51,313 bases of DNA from CAYHGV01 sp964356135. Its GTDB lineage: Bacteria; Hydrothermota; Tepidihabitantia; CAYHGV01. Below, one piece after another: positions 41,750 through 49,973 of this stretch. A program made the translations under genes and the position numbers. Within the stretch, counting starts at the first letter, position 1. Each line of letters begins with the position of its first letter. The notes beneath the pieces are model-generated. The model searched no databases, was not told the DNA's origin, and saw nothing but the letters and a program-made list of their open reading frames with translations. The stretch lies in contig CAYHGV010000002.1 of assembly GCA_964356135.1 (NCBI GenBank), forward strand, positions 1 to 51,313, in the 5' to 3' direction.

Positions 41750-42633
41750 ATTTGGGCGCAGTAGTCGAACGCTGGGCAAAGGAAACTCCAAAAAAAACCG
41801 CCCTGGTCTATGAAGGTAAGGAAACGAGTTTTTTGGAATTAAACCGGAATGTTAACCGCTTAGCCAATGGCTTCCGGAGCCTGGGGATAAAAAAGGGTGA
41901 CCGGATAGCGATCATGCTGCCGAATACGCCGGAGTTTATCTATTCTTTTTTTGCCTGCCAGAAATTGGCTGCAGTCGCGGTTCCGTTCAACACGATGTAT
42001 AAAGGCGGCGAGATCATTCACATCCTCCGAGACTGCAAGGCAAAAGCGATCATCACCTTGACCAATTTCGTCACGCTCATCAATGAAATCAAACCCGATG
42101 TCCCCAGTCTCGAACACATCATCACCACCGGCGAGCGCACCACCACCTTTGCCGATCCCCAAAGTACTATTTTTGTCCAGGCGGTTTTGGCGAAAAATAC
42201 TTTCAAGAGTCTCGACGATGCCTATCGTGATACCGGTGAAGCTCTGGTTGAAGGGTTCCAGGAATTGGGCTTGAAAGGAACCTGGTACAAACACCGGGGC
42301 AGCTTGCGGATCGGCGGGAAGAAACTGGCGGGCTTTCTCATTTCCGAGGTCGAGAATGTCTATGTCATGAATATGGTCTGTTTTTTAGGCCGTTTTCGCC
42401 CCGGCGACTTCTTCTCGGTTATCTGGGTGCCGCCCGAAGTCAAAGACAAAATCCTTGAACCGTTGACATCCGCCGAAGAAGAAATCGGACACATTCCCAC
42501 CGATGAAGAATTTAAAAGTGCGGTGATGAAATCATTGGAAAAGCGGTTCGGCATTATTCTCAAAGAAGGCTCCCTCACCCGGGACGAAAAATTCAGCTAC
42601 CAAAAACAGCGTTCTATCGCTTTACGCAAATAA
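41731..42633 (+). CDS. Chimera: ANL acyl-adenylating enzyme head (1-146) fused to lipoate-ligase-like C-terminal part (147-300)
   Basis: Residues 8-146 are the N-terminal subdomain of an ANL enzyme: LGAVVERWAKETPKKTALVY, NRLANGFRSLGIKKGDRIAI, MLPNTPEF. From Thr146-Ile147 (42166-42171) the protein becomes lipoate-ligase-like: FKSLDDAYRDTGEALVEGF, GGKKLAGF with the catalytic-type Lys198, then EVKDKILEPLTSAEEEIG and a C-terminal helix. It has no ANL catalytic motifs. The first residues MERSDIN are read from a 32-bp intergenic repeat, so the native start may have been TTG at 41752. With the preceding gene it forms a reciprocal pair. Confidence 0.75.
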   Translation: MERSDINLGAVVERWAKETPKKTALVYEGKETSFLELNRNVNRLANGFRSLGIKKGDRIAIMLPNTPEFIYSFFACQKLAAVAVPFNTMYKGGEIIHILRDCKAKAIITLTNFVTLINEIKPDVPSLEHIITTGERTTTFADPQSTIFVQAVLAKNTFKSLDDAYRDTGEALVEGFQELGLKGTWYKHRGSLRIGGKKLAGFLISEVENVYVMNMVCFLGRFRPGDFFSVIWVPPEVKDKILEPLTSAEEEIGHIPTDEEFKSAVMKSLEKRFGIILKEGSLTRDEKFSYQKQRSIALRK

Positions 42634-42659
42634 ACGCTGGTAGAACACTGGGGGCGCAC

Positions 42660-42715
42660 TTCCTCATAATCCGCGTGTCTCCGCGTCAATCCGCGTCCGC
42701 CTCCGCGTTTTTCCG
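42660..42715 (+). repeat. CCGCGT word array
   Basis: CCGCGTGTCT, CCGCGTCAAT, CCGCGTCCGCCT, CCGCGTTTTT, CCGCGAG: 10-bp steps with one 12-bp step. Confidence 0.6.
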
Positions 42716-42738
42716 CGAGAGCATTAGCTCCCCCAGGA

Positions 42739-42766
42739 TTGACAAAACCGTCGATTGCATTATCTT
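42739..42766 (+). promoter_or_regulatory. Promoter of the leuCD-type operon
   Basis: TTGACA (42739-42744), 16-bp spacer, TATCTT (42761-42766). The ATG at 42775 falls where transcription should begin, so the mRNA may be leaderless; no Shine-Dalgarno sequence is seen. Confidence 0.55.
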
Positions 42767-42774
42767 AAAATCCC

Positions 42775-44028
42775 ATGGCTAAGACCATAATCGAAAAAAT
42801 TTTAGCTCGCGCCTCGGGCCGAGCCCGGGTATCGGCCGGAGAGCGGGTCTGGGCGAAATTGGATTTTGTGGCGATGCGCGATTTTGGCGGCCCCAATGTC
42901 ATCCTTGAATATCAAACTGCGTTTGATTGTAAACCGATCTTTGACGGTTCGAAAGCGGCGTTCACCTTCGATTTGCACATTCCTGCCCGGGATGAACGGG
43001 TGGCAAAAAACCAAAAAGACTGCCGGGAGTTTGCCCGGACGATGGGAATGCGGGTATTCGATGTCGATGCCGGCGTCGGCCAGCATGTCCTGTTCGAACA
43101 GGGTCTGGTTCGACCCTGGGATGTGATTGTCGGAACTGACAGCCATATGAATCTCTTGGGTGTATTCGGCAGCTTTGCCTCCGGTGTCGGCACCACCGAC
43201 ATCGTCGCCGGCCTGGCATACGGCAGGCTCTGGTTTAAGGTCCCCGAGACCCATAAGTTCATCGTTACGGGCACGCCTGAACCTCCGGTCAGCGCCAAAG
43301 ATTTGATTTTATATATATTAAAAACGATAAAAACCGACGGTGCGATTTATAAAGCGGTCGAGTTCACCGGTTCCACTATCGATGCGATGTCATTAGCATC
43401 CAGAATTACCCTCGCCAGCATGGTGACCGAAATGTCAGGCAAGGTCGGTTTTATTGAACCGAACGATGCTGTCCTTCAGTTTATCCGGGAAAGGTCGAAA
43501 CGAAAAATTGAACCGGTGAAAGCTGACCCGGATGCCCGCTACGAAACGACCGTCAAGTTCGAAGTGAATGATCTGGAACCACAGATCGCCTGTCCCCATT
43601 CACCCGATAATGTCAAACCGGTGAGGGCAGTCGAGGGCACCGCCATTGACCAGGCGTTCATCGGTTCCTGCACCAACGGTCGGTTTGAAGACCTCGAGGC
43701 TGCCGCCCAACTACTGAAAGGCAGGAAAGTGAAAGACGGCGTGCGGCTGATCGTCGTGCCGGCGACAATTGAGGTTGCACGCGAAGCTCTGAACCGAGGC
43801 CTTTATGAAATTTTTATCAGTGCCGGCGCAATCGTCTGCAACCCATCCTGTGCCTTGTGCACGACCGGCCACCCCGGAATCCTGGCGCCGGGCGAAGTCA
43901 TGGTCTCGACCTCCAACCGGAATTTCGTCGGCAAATTGGGCAAAGGTGCCGAGGTCTATTTGGCATCGCCTGCTACTGCCGCCGCTTCGGCTGTAACCGG
44001 GGCGATAACTGATCCAAGAGACATATGA
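42775..44028 (+). CDS. 3-isopropylmalate/homoaconitate-type dehydratase large subunit
   Basis: Iron-sulfur isomerase of 417 aa, the large subunit of an aconitase-type enzyme (LeuC/HacA group, archaeal-type length). Cluster cysteines are Cys299 in GSCTNGR and Cys359/Cys362 in CNPSCALC; GTDSHMNLLGVFG is the substrate loop. It acts with the small subunit, which overlaps by 4 bp (ATGA). Substrate may be isopropylmalate, homoaconitate or similar; the dehydrogenase at 18222-19313 is a possible partner step. The start is probably leaderless. Confidence 0.9.
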   Translation: MAKTIIEKILARASGRARVSAGERVWAKLDFVAMRDFGGPNVILEYQTAFDCKPIFDGSKAAFTFDLHIPARDERVAKNQKDCREFARTMGMRVFDVDAGVGQHVLFEQGLVRPWDVIVGTDSHMNLLGVFGSFASGVGTTDIVAGLAYGRLWFKVPETHKFIVTGTPEPPVSAKDLILYILKTIKTDGAIYKAVEFTGSTIDAMSLASRITLASMVTEMSGKVGFIEPNDAVLQFIRERSKRKIEPVKADPDARYETTVKFEVNDLEPQIACPHSPDNVKPVRAVEGTAIDQAFIGSCTNGRFEDLEAAAQLLKGRKVKDGVRLIVVPATIEVAREALNRGLYEIFISAGAIVCNPSCALCTTGHPGILAPGEVMVSTSNRNFVGKLGKGAEVYLASPATAAASAVTGAITDPRDI

Positions 44029-44576
44029 ACGCATCACTCCGCGGGCGAAGTTGGTGTTTTGGCAACGATATAGATACGGATCAGATCTACCCCGGTAAAT
44101 ATCTCCCGCTAACCGACAAAAAAGAGATGGTGCAGCATGCGATGGAAGGTGTGCCCGAAGGTGAAAATTTTATCAAGAATGTCAAACCCGGCGATATTCT
44201 CGTAGCCGGAAAAAACTTCGGCTGCGGTTCGAGCCGGGAACATGCAGCCATTGCAATTCGGGGCGCTGGCATTTCGGTCATCATCGCCCGATCCTTTGCC
44301 CGGATCTTTTATCGCAACTGTGTCAATATGGCATTGCCGATTCTCGAATTACAGGCAGCGGATGAATTTAAAACCGACGATGAATTGGAAGTAAACCTGG
44401 AAACGGGTGAAATTCTTAATCTCACCCGCAAGAAAAAATACCAGGCACAGCCGGTCTCCGGACTGGAAATGGAGATTATGCACGCCGGCGGCTTGATTGA
44501 ATATCTGAAACTAAAATCTGAAACCACGAATAAACACGAAATGCGAAGCATCGGTGGAGCAGAGCGACACCAATGA
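44025..44576 (+). CDS. 3-isopropylmalate/homoaconitate-type dehydratase small subunit
   Basis: Swivelling small subunit of 183 aa. NDIDTDQIYPGKYLPLT and AGKNFGCGSSREHAAIAIRG are the family core. The loop after YL reads PLT, closer to the YLxxT form I associate with isopropylmalate enzymes than to the YLRT form of homoaconitase, but this is a weak sign. The last 17 or so residues (NKHEMRSIGGAERHQ) are read from intergenic repeats and are probably not native. The stop overlaps the next ATG by 4 bp. Confidence 0.88.
   Translation: MNASLRGRSWCFGNDIDTDQIYPGKYLPLTDKKEMVQHAMEGVPEGENFIKNVKPGDILVAGKNFGCGSSREHAAIAIRGAGISVIIARSFARIFYRNCVNMALPILELQAADEFKTDDELEVNLETGEILNLTRKKKYQAQPVSGLEMEIMHAGGLIEYLKLKSETTNKHEMRSIGGAERHQ
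44541..44572 (+). repeat. 32-bp repeat copy inside the leuD 3' end
   Basis: ATGCGAAGCATCGGTGGAGC followed by AGAGCGACACCA, same unit as 41609-41749, ending directly before the ATG at 44573. Confidence 0.65.
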
Positions 44577-44962
44577 AGACGAACGGACACAAAGAAAAAA
44601 TATTTTTTAAAGACCTATCCTACGAAATAATAAATGCAGCGATTAAAGTTCATGCTCAGTTAGGGCACGGATTCTTGGAAAAGGTGTATGAAAATGCCTT
44701 GGCAATAGAACTTAAGAACAAAAATATCACTTTCCACCAGCAAGCACCGATCAAGGTTTTTTACGAAAGCAAGCTTGTCGGCGAGTATGCGGCAGATATT
44801 CTTGTAGACGATAAAATTATTCTTGAACTTAAGGCGGCGGATGAGGTCTCCGGTACCCACAAGGCGCAACTGATCAATTATTTACGAGCGACCGGCTTCA
44901 GGTTGGGCATTATTATCAATTTTGGCAAACCACGCTTAGAATACAAAAGGGTAGTCCTATGA
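44573..44962 (+). CDS. GxxExxY protein (PD-(D/E)XK-like family)
   Basis: A 129-aa protein of the GxxExxY family, named for GHGFLEKVYENAL near residues 31-43, with DILVDDKIILELKAAD giving the D...ExK arrangement of a restriction-nuclease-like fold. Function is unknown; these genes are common as scattered single copies in candidate-phylum genomes and near repeats. It is AT-rich compared with leuD, whose stop it overlaps, and its start follows directly on a 32-bp repeat, so it may have been inserted with that repeat. Confidence 0.82.
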   Translation: MKTNGHKEKIFFKDLSYEIINAAIKVHAQLGHGFLEKVYENALAIELKNKNITFHQQAPIKVFYESKLVGEYAADILVDDKIILELKAADEVSGTHKAQLINYLRATGFRLGIIINFGKPRLEYKRVVL

Positions 44963-45255
44963 TTCTTCGTGTAATTTCGTTTAGTTTTCGCTTTCGTTCG
45001 TGCTTCAAAAAGGGGGCGATTTTATGATTATTCGTGAATATTCGTGCTCATCTTCGTGTCCATTCGTATTTCAAATCGAGGTCTTTTTAATGATTCTTCG
45101 TGTAAGTTCGTGGCTACCCTTCGTGTCTATTCGTGGTTCAAATTCTGGTTATTTTTATCCTATTCGTATCCATTCGTGTTTCAAATCGAGGTCCATTTCA
45201 TGATTCTTCGTGTCAATTCGTGGCTACCCTTCGTGTTCATTCGTGGTTATCATTT
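44963..45255 (+). repeat. TTCGTG word array
   Basis: A 290-bp block of TTCGTGAATATTCGTGCTCA, TCTTCGTGTCCATTCG and TTCGTGGCTACCC words. TGATTCTTCGTG recurs at about 44961, 45090 and 45201, and CATTCGTRTTTCAAATCGAGG twice. No gene is supported in the gap 44963-45274. Confidence 0.65.
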
Positions 45256-45274
45256 GTTATCTTAAGGAGGATAA

Positions 45275-45790
45275 ATGAACCGTGACGATTTAGAAAAAAT
45301 CTTCCCTGAGCTGCAAGAGATAAAGGATACTGAGCTCAGGGATAAAGTCATTGAAGTCTGGCTGCTGGCGGTCGAAGAAAGCGGGTTTCAGGATTTGAAC
45401 CGGATTCCGTTCACCCTCCTCGCACAAACCACAACCTCTCTGGTCGACCACACCCGCCGGGTGACCCAAATGGCGATGGCGGTGGCAAAAATCCGCACCG
45501 ACCTCAATTATGCTGTCGTCGTTGCCGGCGGTCTATGCCACGATGTCGGCAAGCTCCTGGAATACAAAGAACAGTCTGGCAAGTTCTTAAAAAGTGACTA
45601 CGGCCAGCTCGTTCGCCATCCGGTGTCGGGTTACGGCCTGGCAGTCGAGGTCGGGCTGCCGGTCGAGGTTGCCCACATCATCGCCGCCCATTCCGACGAA
45701 GGCGAGAAGGTAAAACGAACTGCCGAAGCGATTGTCATCCACCACTGCGACTTCATCGACTTCGAAATCGAAAAATCAAAAACAGAATAA
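45275..45790 (+). CDS. HD-domain phosphohydrolase
   Basis: A 171-aa metal-dependent phosphohydrolase. HTRRVTQMAMAVAK supplies the first His, GGLCHDVGKLLEY the HD pair, and later HP and HIIAAHSDEGE the remaining ligands. Similar small HD proteins act on nucleotides or as general phosphodiesterases; the substrate is unknown. ATG follows AAGGAGGATAA. It is the last GC-rich gene before the Fic gene. Confidence 0.85.
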   Translation: MNRDDLEKIFPELQEIKDTELRDKVIEVWLLAVEESGFQDLNRIPFTLLAQTTTSLVDHTRRVTQMAMAVAKIRTDLNYAVVVAGGLCHDVGKLLEYKEQSGKFLKSDYGQLVRHPVSGYGLAVEVGLPVEVAHIIAAHSDEGEKVKRTAEAIVIHHCDFIDFEIEKSKTE

Positions 45791-45901
45791 ATTCGGTTGA
45801 TCGAAGTCTATTGACTCAAGTCTAAACAGCCGTTATACTCCTTTTATGAAGATAACCTACCTGATATTTTTTAATACTTTATTTTAAAAGGAAAATGAAT
45901 T

Positions 45902-46939
45902 ATGTTTAACCCCAACTTCCACTACAGCCATAAAATAGTCAACAACCTAACCCGGATTGCGGTAGCACGAGAACTAATCCTCAATTCTCCGTTGGTTCCG
46001 AAATGGGAAGTGGCGCTTCGCCGCGATGCGATCATCCGCAGTGCCCATTCCTCAACAAGCATCGAAGGAAACCGGCTATCTTTGGAACAGGTGAGTGATT
46101 TAGCCAACGGTCGGAAAGTAATGGCAACCCGTAAAGACAAACAGGAAGTCTTAAATTATTTGAGGGTGTTGGAAAAAATTGAGAAATTAACTAATGGCAA
46201 AACGATTCAAGAAAAAGACATTTTCAATATTCACAAAATGTTAACTCAAGATACTTTGGAGAATTCATCCGATTGTGGAGTCTATCGAGATCGTTATGTC
46301 ATAGTCGGAAACAGGCTAACCGGCGAGGTCTTTTTTCGCCCCCCGGTCAATGAAGCGGTGCCGGGGTTAGTACAAAATCTCCTCGAATGGCTGAATTCAC
46401 CCGAAGCGGAAGAACTGGACCCGGTGGTTGCGGCCGGAATTACCCATTATGAATTTGTTAGAATCCACCCGTTTGTAGATGGCAATGGAAGAACCGGCCG
46501 AGTTCTGGCGGCATTGATACTTTACCGGCGGGGTTTTGATACGAAACAATTTTTCTGCCTGGATGATTACTACGATTCTGACCGACCGGCTTATTATCAA
46601 GCGTTACGGAGTGTTGACCAAAAGACATTGGACTTAACTCAGTGGCTTGAATATTTTGTCGAAGGAGTGGAAGCGAGCCTTGCTGCGGTCAAGGAAAGAG
46701 TATTACGGCTCAACAGCGAACGATTGCGAACAACGAAAAAAGGACAGATCGCCCTCACCGAAAGGCAGATGAGAATTGTGGAGCATATCGTAGCTAAAGG
46801 CAAAATCACGAATTACGAGACAAGAAAAATGTTTAAGTTCACAGACCGGGCAGCATTAAAGGAAATAAGAAAGTTAGTTGATTTAGGGGTTGTTAGACCC
46901 AGCGGCAAGGGAAGGACTTTGCATTATGTACTGGCATGA
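45902..46939 (+). CDS. Fic-family AMP-transferase with inhibitory motif and winged helix
   Basis: A 345-aa Fic protein. The active site is HPFVDGNGRTGR (189-200), and the N-terminal inhibitory helix motif SSTSIEGN (Ser51, Glu55, Gly56) marks a self-inhibited class II enzyme. The C-terminal part (about 265-345) is a winged-helix-like DNA-binding region (LTERQMRIVEHIVAKGKI). It probably adds AMP to a target protein, perhaps its own operon regulator. Start ATG follows AAAAGGAAAATGAATT. No antitoxin gene is seen next to it. Confidence 0.9.
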   Translation: MFNPNFHYSHKIVNNLTRIAVARELILNSPLVPKWEVALRRDAIIRSAHSSTSIEGNRLSLEQVSDLANGRKVMATRKDKQEVLNYLRVLEKIEKLTNGKTIQEKDIFNIHKMLTQDTLENSSDCGVYRDRYVIVGNRLTGEVFFRPPVNEAVPGLVQNLLEWLNSPEAEELDPVVAAGITHYEFVRIHPFVDGNGRTGRVLAALILYRRGFDTKQFFCLDDYYDSDRPAYYQALRSVDQKTLDLTQWLEYFVEGVEASLAAVKERVLRLNSERLRTTKKGQIALTERQMRIVEHIVAKGKITNYETRKMFKFTDRAALKEIRKLVDLGVVRPSGKGRTLHYVLA

Positions 46940-46951
46940 CTCAACAGATGG

Positions 46952-46987
46952 TTCGGGATTAAGTTCGGGATTAAGTTCGGGATTAGG
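46952..46987 (+). repeat. Three copies of a 12-bp unit TTCGGGATTAAG
   Basis: Perfect tandem units at 46952, 46964 and 46976 (the third ends GG), 12 bp after the Fic stop. Confidence 0.8.
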
Positions 46988-47043
46988 TTGATGATTTTAG
47001 AATCCCTGGTAAAACACTTTAAACCCGGGACGCTCGGTAGGTC

Positions 47044-47071
47044 TTGCCTTAAAGTCGGTTGCTGTTACAAT
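47044..47071 (+). promoter_or_regulatory. Promoter of the RadC-N/methyltransferase operon
   Basis: TTGCCT (47044-47049), 16-bp spacer, TACAAT (47066-47071). Start codon ATG at 47086, so the leader would be very short. Confidence 0.5.
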
Positions 47072-47085
47072 AATGTAGACAGGAA

Positions 47086-47412
47086 ATGAAATATCAGGAA
47101 AAGAAGGCAATTGATAAAGAAGGCAAGGAAATTGTCTGGAAGCATCCCGGAGGAAAGCTGCGAAGGCTTGGTCCAACTTCACTAACAGATGCAGAGCTTT
47201 TAACCGTAATTCTCGGTTCAGGAAGTCGGGGCAGGTCAGCGAAAGAAATAGCCGAGGAAATTATCTGCAAATACTATTCACTGCAAGGATTAATGGGAAA
47301 AACGATCAGCGAGTTAATGAAAGTCAGAGGATTGAAAGAAGTAAAAGCAACTCAAATCGCCGCAGTCTTTGAGGCTGCACGCAGAATTGTAAAGGGAATA
47401 GAAAAAGAGTAA
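47086..47412 (+). CDS. Stand-alone RadC N-terminal (UPF0758) helix-hairpin-helix domain
   Basis: A 108-aa protein equal to the N-terminal half of RadC: LGPTSLTDAELLTVILGSGSRG, then ISELMKVRGLKEVKATQIAAV. The HhH segment should contact DNA. The metal-binding MPN/JAB domain of RadC is absent, and the frame ends cleanly in charged residues, so this looks like a dedicated short form. The methyltransferase ATG is 1 bp after its stop, implying tight coupling and a joint role. Confidence 0.8.
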   Translation: MKYQEKKAIDKEGKEIVWKHPGGKLRRLGPTSLTDAELLTVILGSGSRGRSAKEIAEEIICKYYSLQGLMGKTISELMKVRGLKEVKATQIAAVFEAARRIVKGIEKE

Positions 47413-47413
47413 A

Positions 47414-49936
47414 ATGTCAGAGTTTGAGACCAAGATCCCAACGGTAGAAAAATCAGAAATAAATCATTTGAATAGGCAATTTCCTCCCTTAGCCCATACA
47501 CCGATGTATAACTGGCATAAATTTTGGGGTAGAAAGACCTGGAATGTTGTTGCGGAGTACATCAAAACATATTCTAAAGAAGGCGAGATAGTATTTGACC
47601 CATTTGCGGGCAGCGGTGTTATGGCGATGGAAGCATTAAAAAATAGGCGCCGGGTTATAATTTGTGACCTCCTTCCTGTTGCTACCGAAATTGCACGATT
47701 AACAATTAAACCCGTCTCTGAAGTGGAACTTTTTAACGCTTATAAAAGAGTTGAAAAAAGGGTAAAGAACAAAATTTTAACCCTTTATAAAACAAGATGC
47801 CGAAAATGCAAAACAGTATTCCCATTTACCTGCTCGGTATGGGAAAACAATAAAATGATCGAAATTCGTTATCAGAGTTGCCCTCATTGCGGTGACAGGA
47901 GAGAAAAAAACACCCCTCCTACAAAAGAAGATTCAGAATTATTACAACGTATCGAAAAAAGAGGAATTAAAGAATGGTACCCTAAAAACCCGCTCTATTA
48001 TCCCGATGGCAAGCCTTTTAAAGAAAAGCAACAATATGAATCCCTTGATGGATTGTTTACAAAACGGAACCTCCAGACATTAGCTTGGTTAATGGAAGCT
48101 ATCGAAGAAGAACCTCATAAAGATTTAAGAGATTTTTTGAAAATCGGCTTCACTTCGATGGTTCATTTAGCGACCAAAATGATGCCGGATAGACCTACAA
48201 GGCCTTTTAGCTCTGTCTGGAATGAACATAGTTACTGGTTTGCTGATCACTTTATGGAACAAAATGTTTGGGATTTATATGAGAGTGCTATTGCTGGCAA
48301 ACAAGGTTTAATAAAAGGTAAGAACAGCTCTAATCAACATTTTAAAAATATAAAATTTGCAAAAGATTATGACGAAATTCTAAATGGCAAAGCGGATGTT
48401 TATATCCATACCGGCTCATCCTTAGAACTAATGGAACAAATGCCAAAAGGCAAGATTGATTATATTTTTACAGACCCCCCTTACGATTCTTCTATTCAGT
48501 ATGGTGAACTTGCCTATCTTTGGGTTGCTTGGTTAAAGAAAGATAAAGATTATTTGAATTACCTACTTTCGAATGAAATAATTCGTAATGAAAAACAGAA
48601 TAAAGATTTTGGTATTTACAATAGTTTACTTTCAAGAAGCTTCGACGATATGCTTGAAATCATAAAGCTTGGGGGATATTTAACCGTCACCTTCCACAAT
48701 CCCACTTTTAAAGTAAGAAATGCCACTATCAGGGCAGGGATTTTTGCAGGGTTTGAATTTCAAAAAATTCACCATCAAGAACTTGCACGCCCATCTGCAA
48801 AATCACTTTTGCAGCCATTTGGTTCGGCTCAAGGTGATTTTTATCTCAGATTCTACAAACCCCAGCTCACCGAAACCGTCCCTCGACCAGAGGAAATTGA
48901 TGAGAAAAGATTCGAAAATATAGTCGTAGAAACAACAATTGGTCTTTTAGCTGAACGAGCTGAAGAAACTCCATATACTCAAATAATAAATTCAATAGAC
49001 CCTGTCCTCGCTAAACACGGATATTTTTCAAGTCTTGAGACCGGTCTTGATGTGAAGAAGGTTTTACTAAAGCACAAAGGGGAAGAGTTTATTTTGGTTA
49101 AGGCTAAAATTGGTGGAGCGACCGGAGAATTGTGGTGGCTGAAAGAACCCTCAAAATATATTAGGTATGATATACCACTTTCCGAAAGGGTGGAGGAAAC
49201 GGTTTACCGAGAACTTTTAAGCAAAGGTAAAGTAACTTTTACAGAAGTATGGGATGCGGTTAGCACAAAATTCCCTAATTCCTTGACATCTGATAGCAGT
49301 AGTATAATGAACGCATTAGTTCAATATGCAAGGAAGGTTCCCGGTGGACACTGGATGCTAAAACCAGATTATTTCGCTCGCGAGAGTCAGCATAACGATG
49401 TGTTAGCACTATTAGCAGAAGTGGGAAAAAGTTTAGGCTTTAAAATCTGGATTGGCAAAAATGAACAAAGTAAACTCGCGGGTGGTTTAGCCGGGCATAA
49501 AAAACTAAAAGAATTAGTCACCGCCGACCTTAATGACATTAGAATAGATAATAAAACGACCATCGAGCTGATAGACCTTTTATGGATTAAAAACAACCAG
49601 ATTGCAAGTCTGTTTGAGATTGAATTCACCACTACGATGACAGGAGCTTTGAATAGAGGGTCAAATGTCGCCCCTCAAGTCCCCAAATACTTAGTCATTC
49701 CCGAGGAAAGAGAAGAACAACTGAAGAGAAAACAAAAATCCCCAATGTTTTCCGAACGATTTAAAAATGATAATTGGAATCTATTGTTTTTTGATGCTGT
49801 CAGAAATTCGTATAAAAAGCTGAAATCACATAAGATTGAATTGAAATCAATCATTAACAAACAAGGACCAATAGCACTACGTCCAAAAGGTCCCGAAAAT
49901 AGGCAAACAAATATGTTCCAGAAAAATGAACTATGA
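47414..49936 (+). CDS. DNA methyltransferase with zinc ribbon and C-terminal nuclease-like domain
   Basis: An 840-aa protein. Motif I is DPFAGSG (62-68) with KFWGRKTW before it; a zinc ribbon follows (Cys129, Cys132, Cys156, Cys159); the catalytic motif is TDPPYDSS (Asp354-Tyr357). This order, with a DPPY tetrapeptide, is that of amino-methyltransferases acting on adenine or cytosine N4. The C-terminal region carries IDLLWIKNN, then ASLFEIEFTTTM (Asp721, Glu735, Glu737), like the D...ExE nuclease core of restriction-type enzymes. It may be a single-chain restriction-modification enzyme. AT-rich. It is followed by a HEPN protein gene. Confidence 0.8.
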   Translation: MSEFETKIPTVEKSEINHLNRQFPPLAHTPMYNWHKFWGRKTWNVVAEYIKTYSKEGEIVFDPFAGSGVMAMEALKNRRRVIICDLLPVATEIARLTIKPVSEVELFNAYKRVEKRVKNKILTLYKTRCRKCKTVFPFTCSVWENNKMIEIRYQSCPHCGDRREKNTPPTKEDSELLQRIEKRGIKEWYPKNPLYYPDGKPFKEKQQYESLDGLFTKRNLQTLAWLMEAIEEEPHKDLRDFLKIGFTSMVHLATKMMPDRPTRPFSSVWNEHSYWFADHFMEQNVWDLYESAIAGKQGLIKGKNSSNQHFKNIKFAKDYDEILNGKADVYIHTGSSLELMEQMPKGKIDYIFTDPPYDSSIQYGELAYLWVAWLKKDKDYLNYLLSNEIIRNEKQNKDFGIYNSLLSRSFDDMLEIIKLGGYLTVTFHNPTFKVRNATIRAGIFAGFEFQKIHHQELARPSAKSLLQPFGSAQGDFYLRFYKPQLTETVPRPEEIDEKRFENIVVETTIGLLAERAEETPYTQIINSIDPVLAKHGYFSSLETGLDVKKVLLKHKGEEFILVKAKIGGATGELWWLKEPSKYIRYDIPLSERVEETVYRELLSKGKVTFTEVWDAVSTKFPNSLTSDSSSIMNALVQYARKVPGGHWMLKPDYFARESQHNDVLALLAEVGKSLGFKIWIGKNEQSKLAGGLAGHKKLKELVTADLNDIRIDNKTTIELIDLLWIKNNQIASLFEIEFTTTMTGALNRGSNVAPQVPKYLVIPEEREEQLKRKQKSPMFSERFKNDNWNLLFFDAVRNSYKKLKSHKIELKSIINKQGPIALRPKGPENRQTNMFQKNEL

Positions 49937-49973
49937 AAAATATTTTTGAAAAAGGCTAACAACTGGAGGCTCT

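Noticed and set aside
45000..45265. Open frames before the HD gene
   Set aside because: Read through the TTCGTG word array; the peptide is repetitive Ser/Arg/Phe.
46952..46987. 12-bp triple repeat as a replication iteron
   Set aside because: Only three units, no adjacent initiator gene or AT-rich unwinding region.
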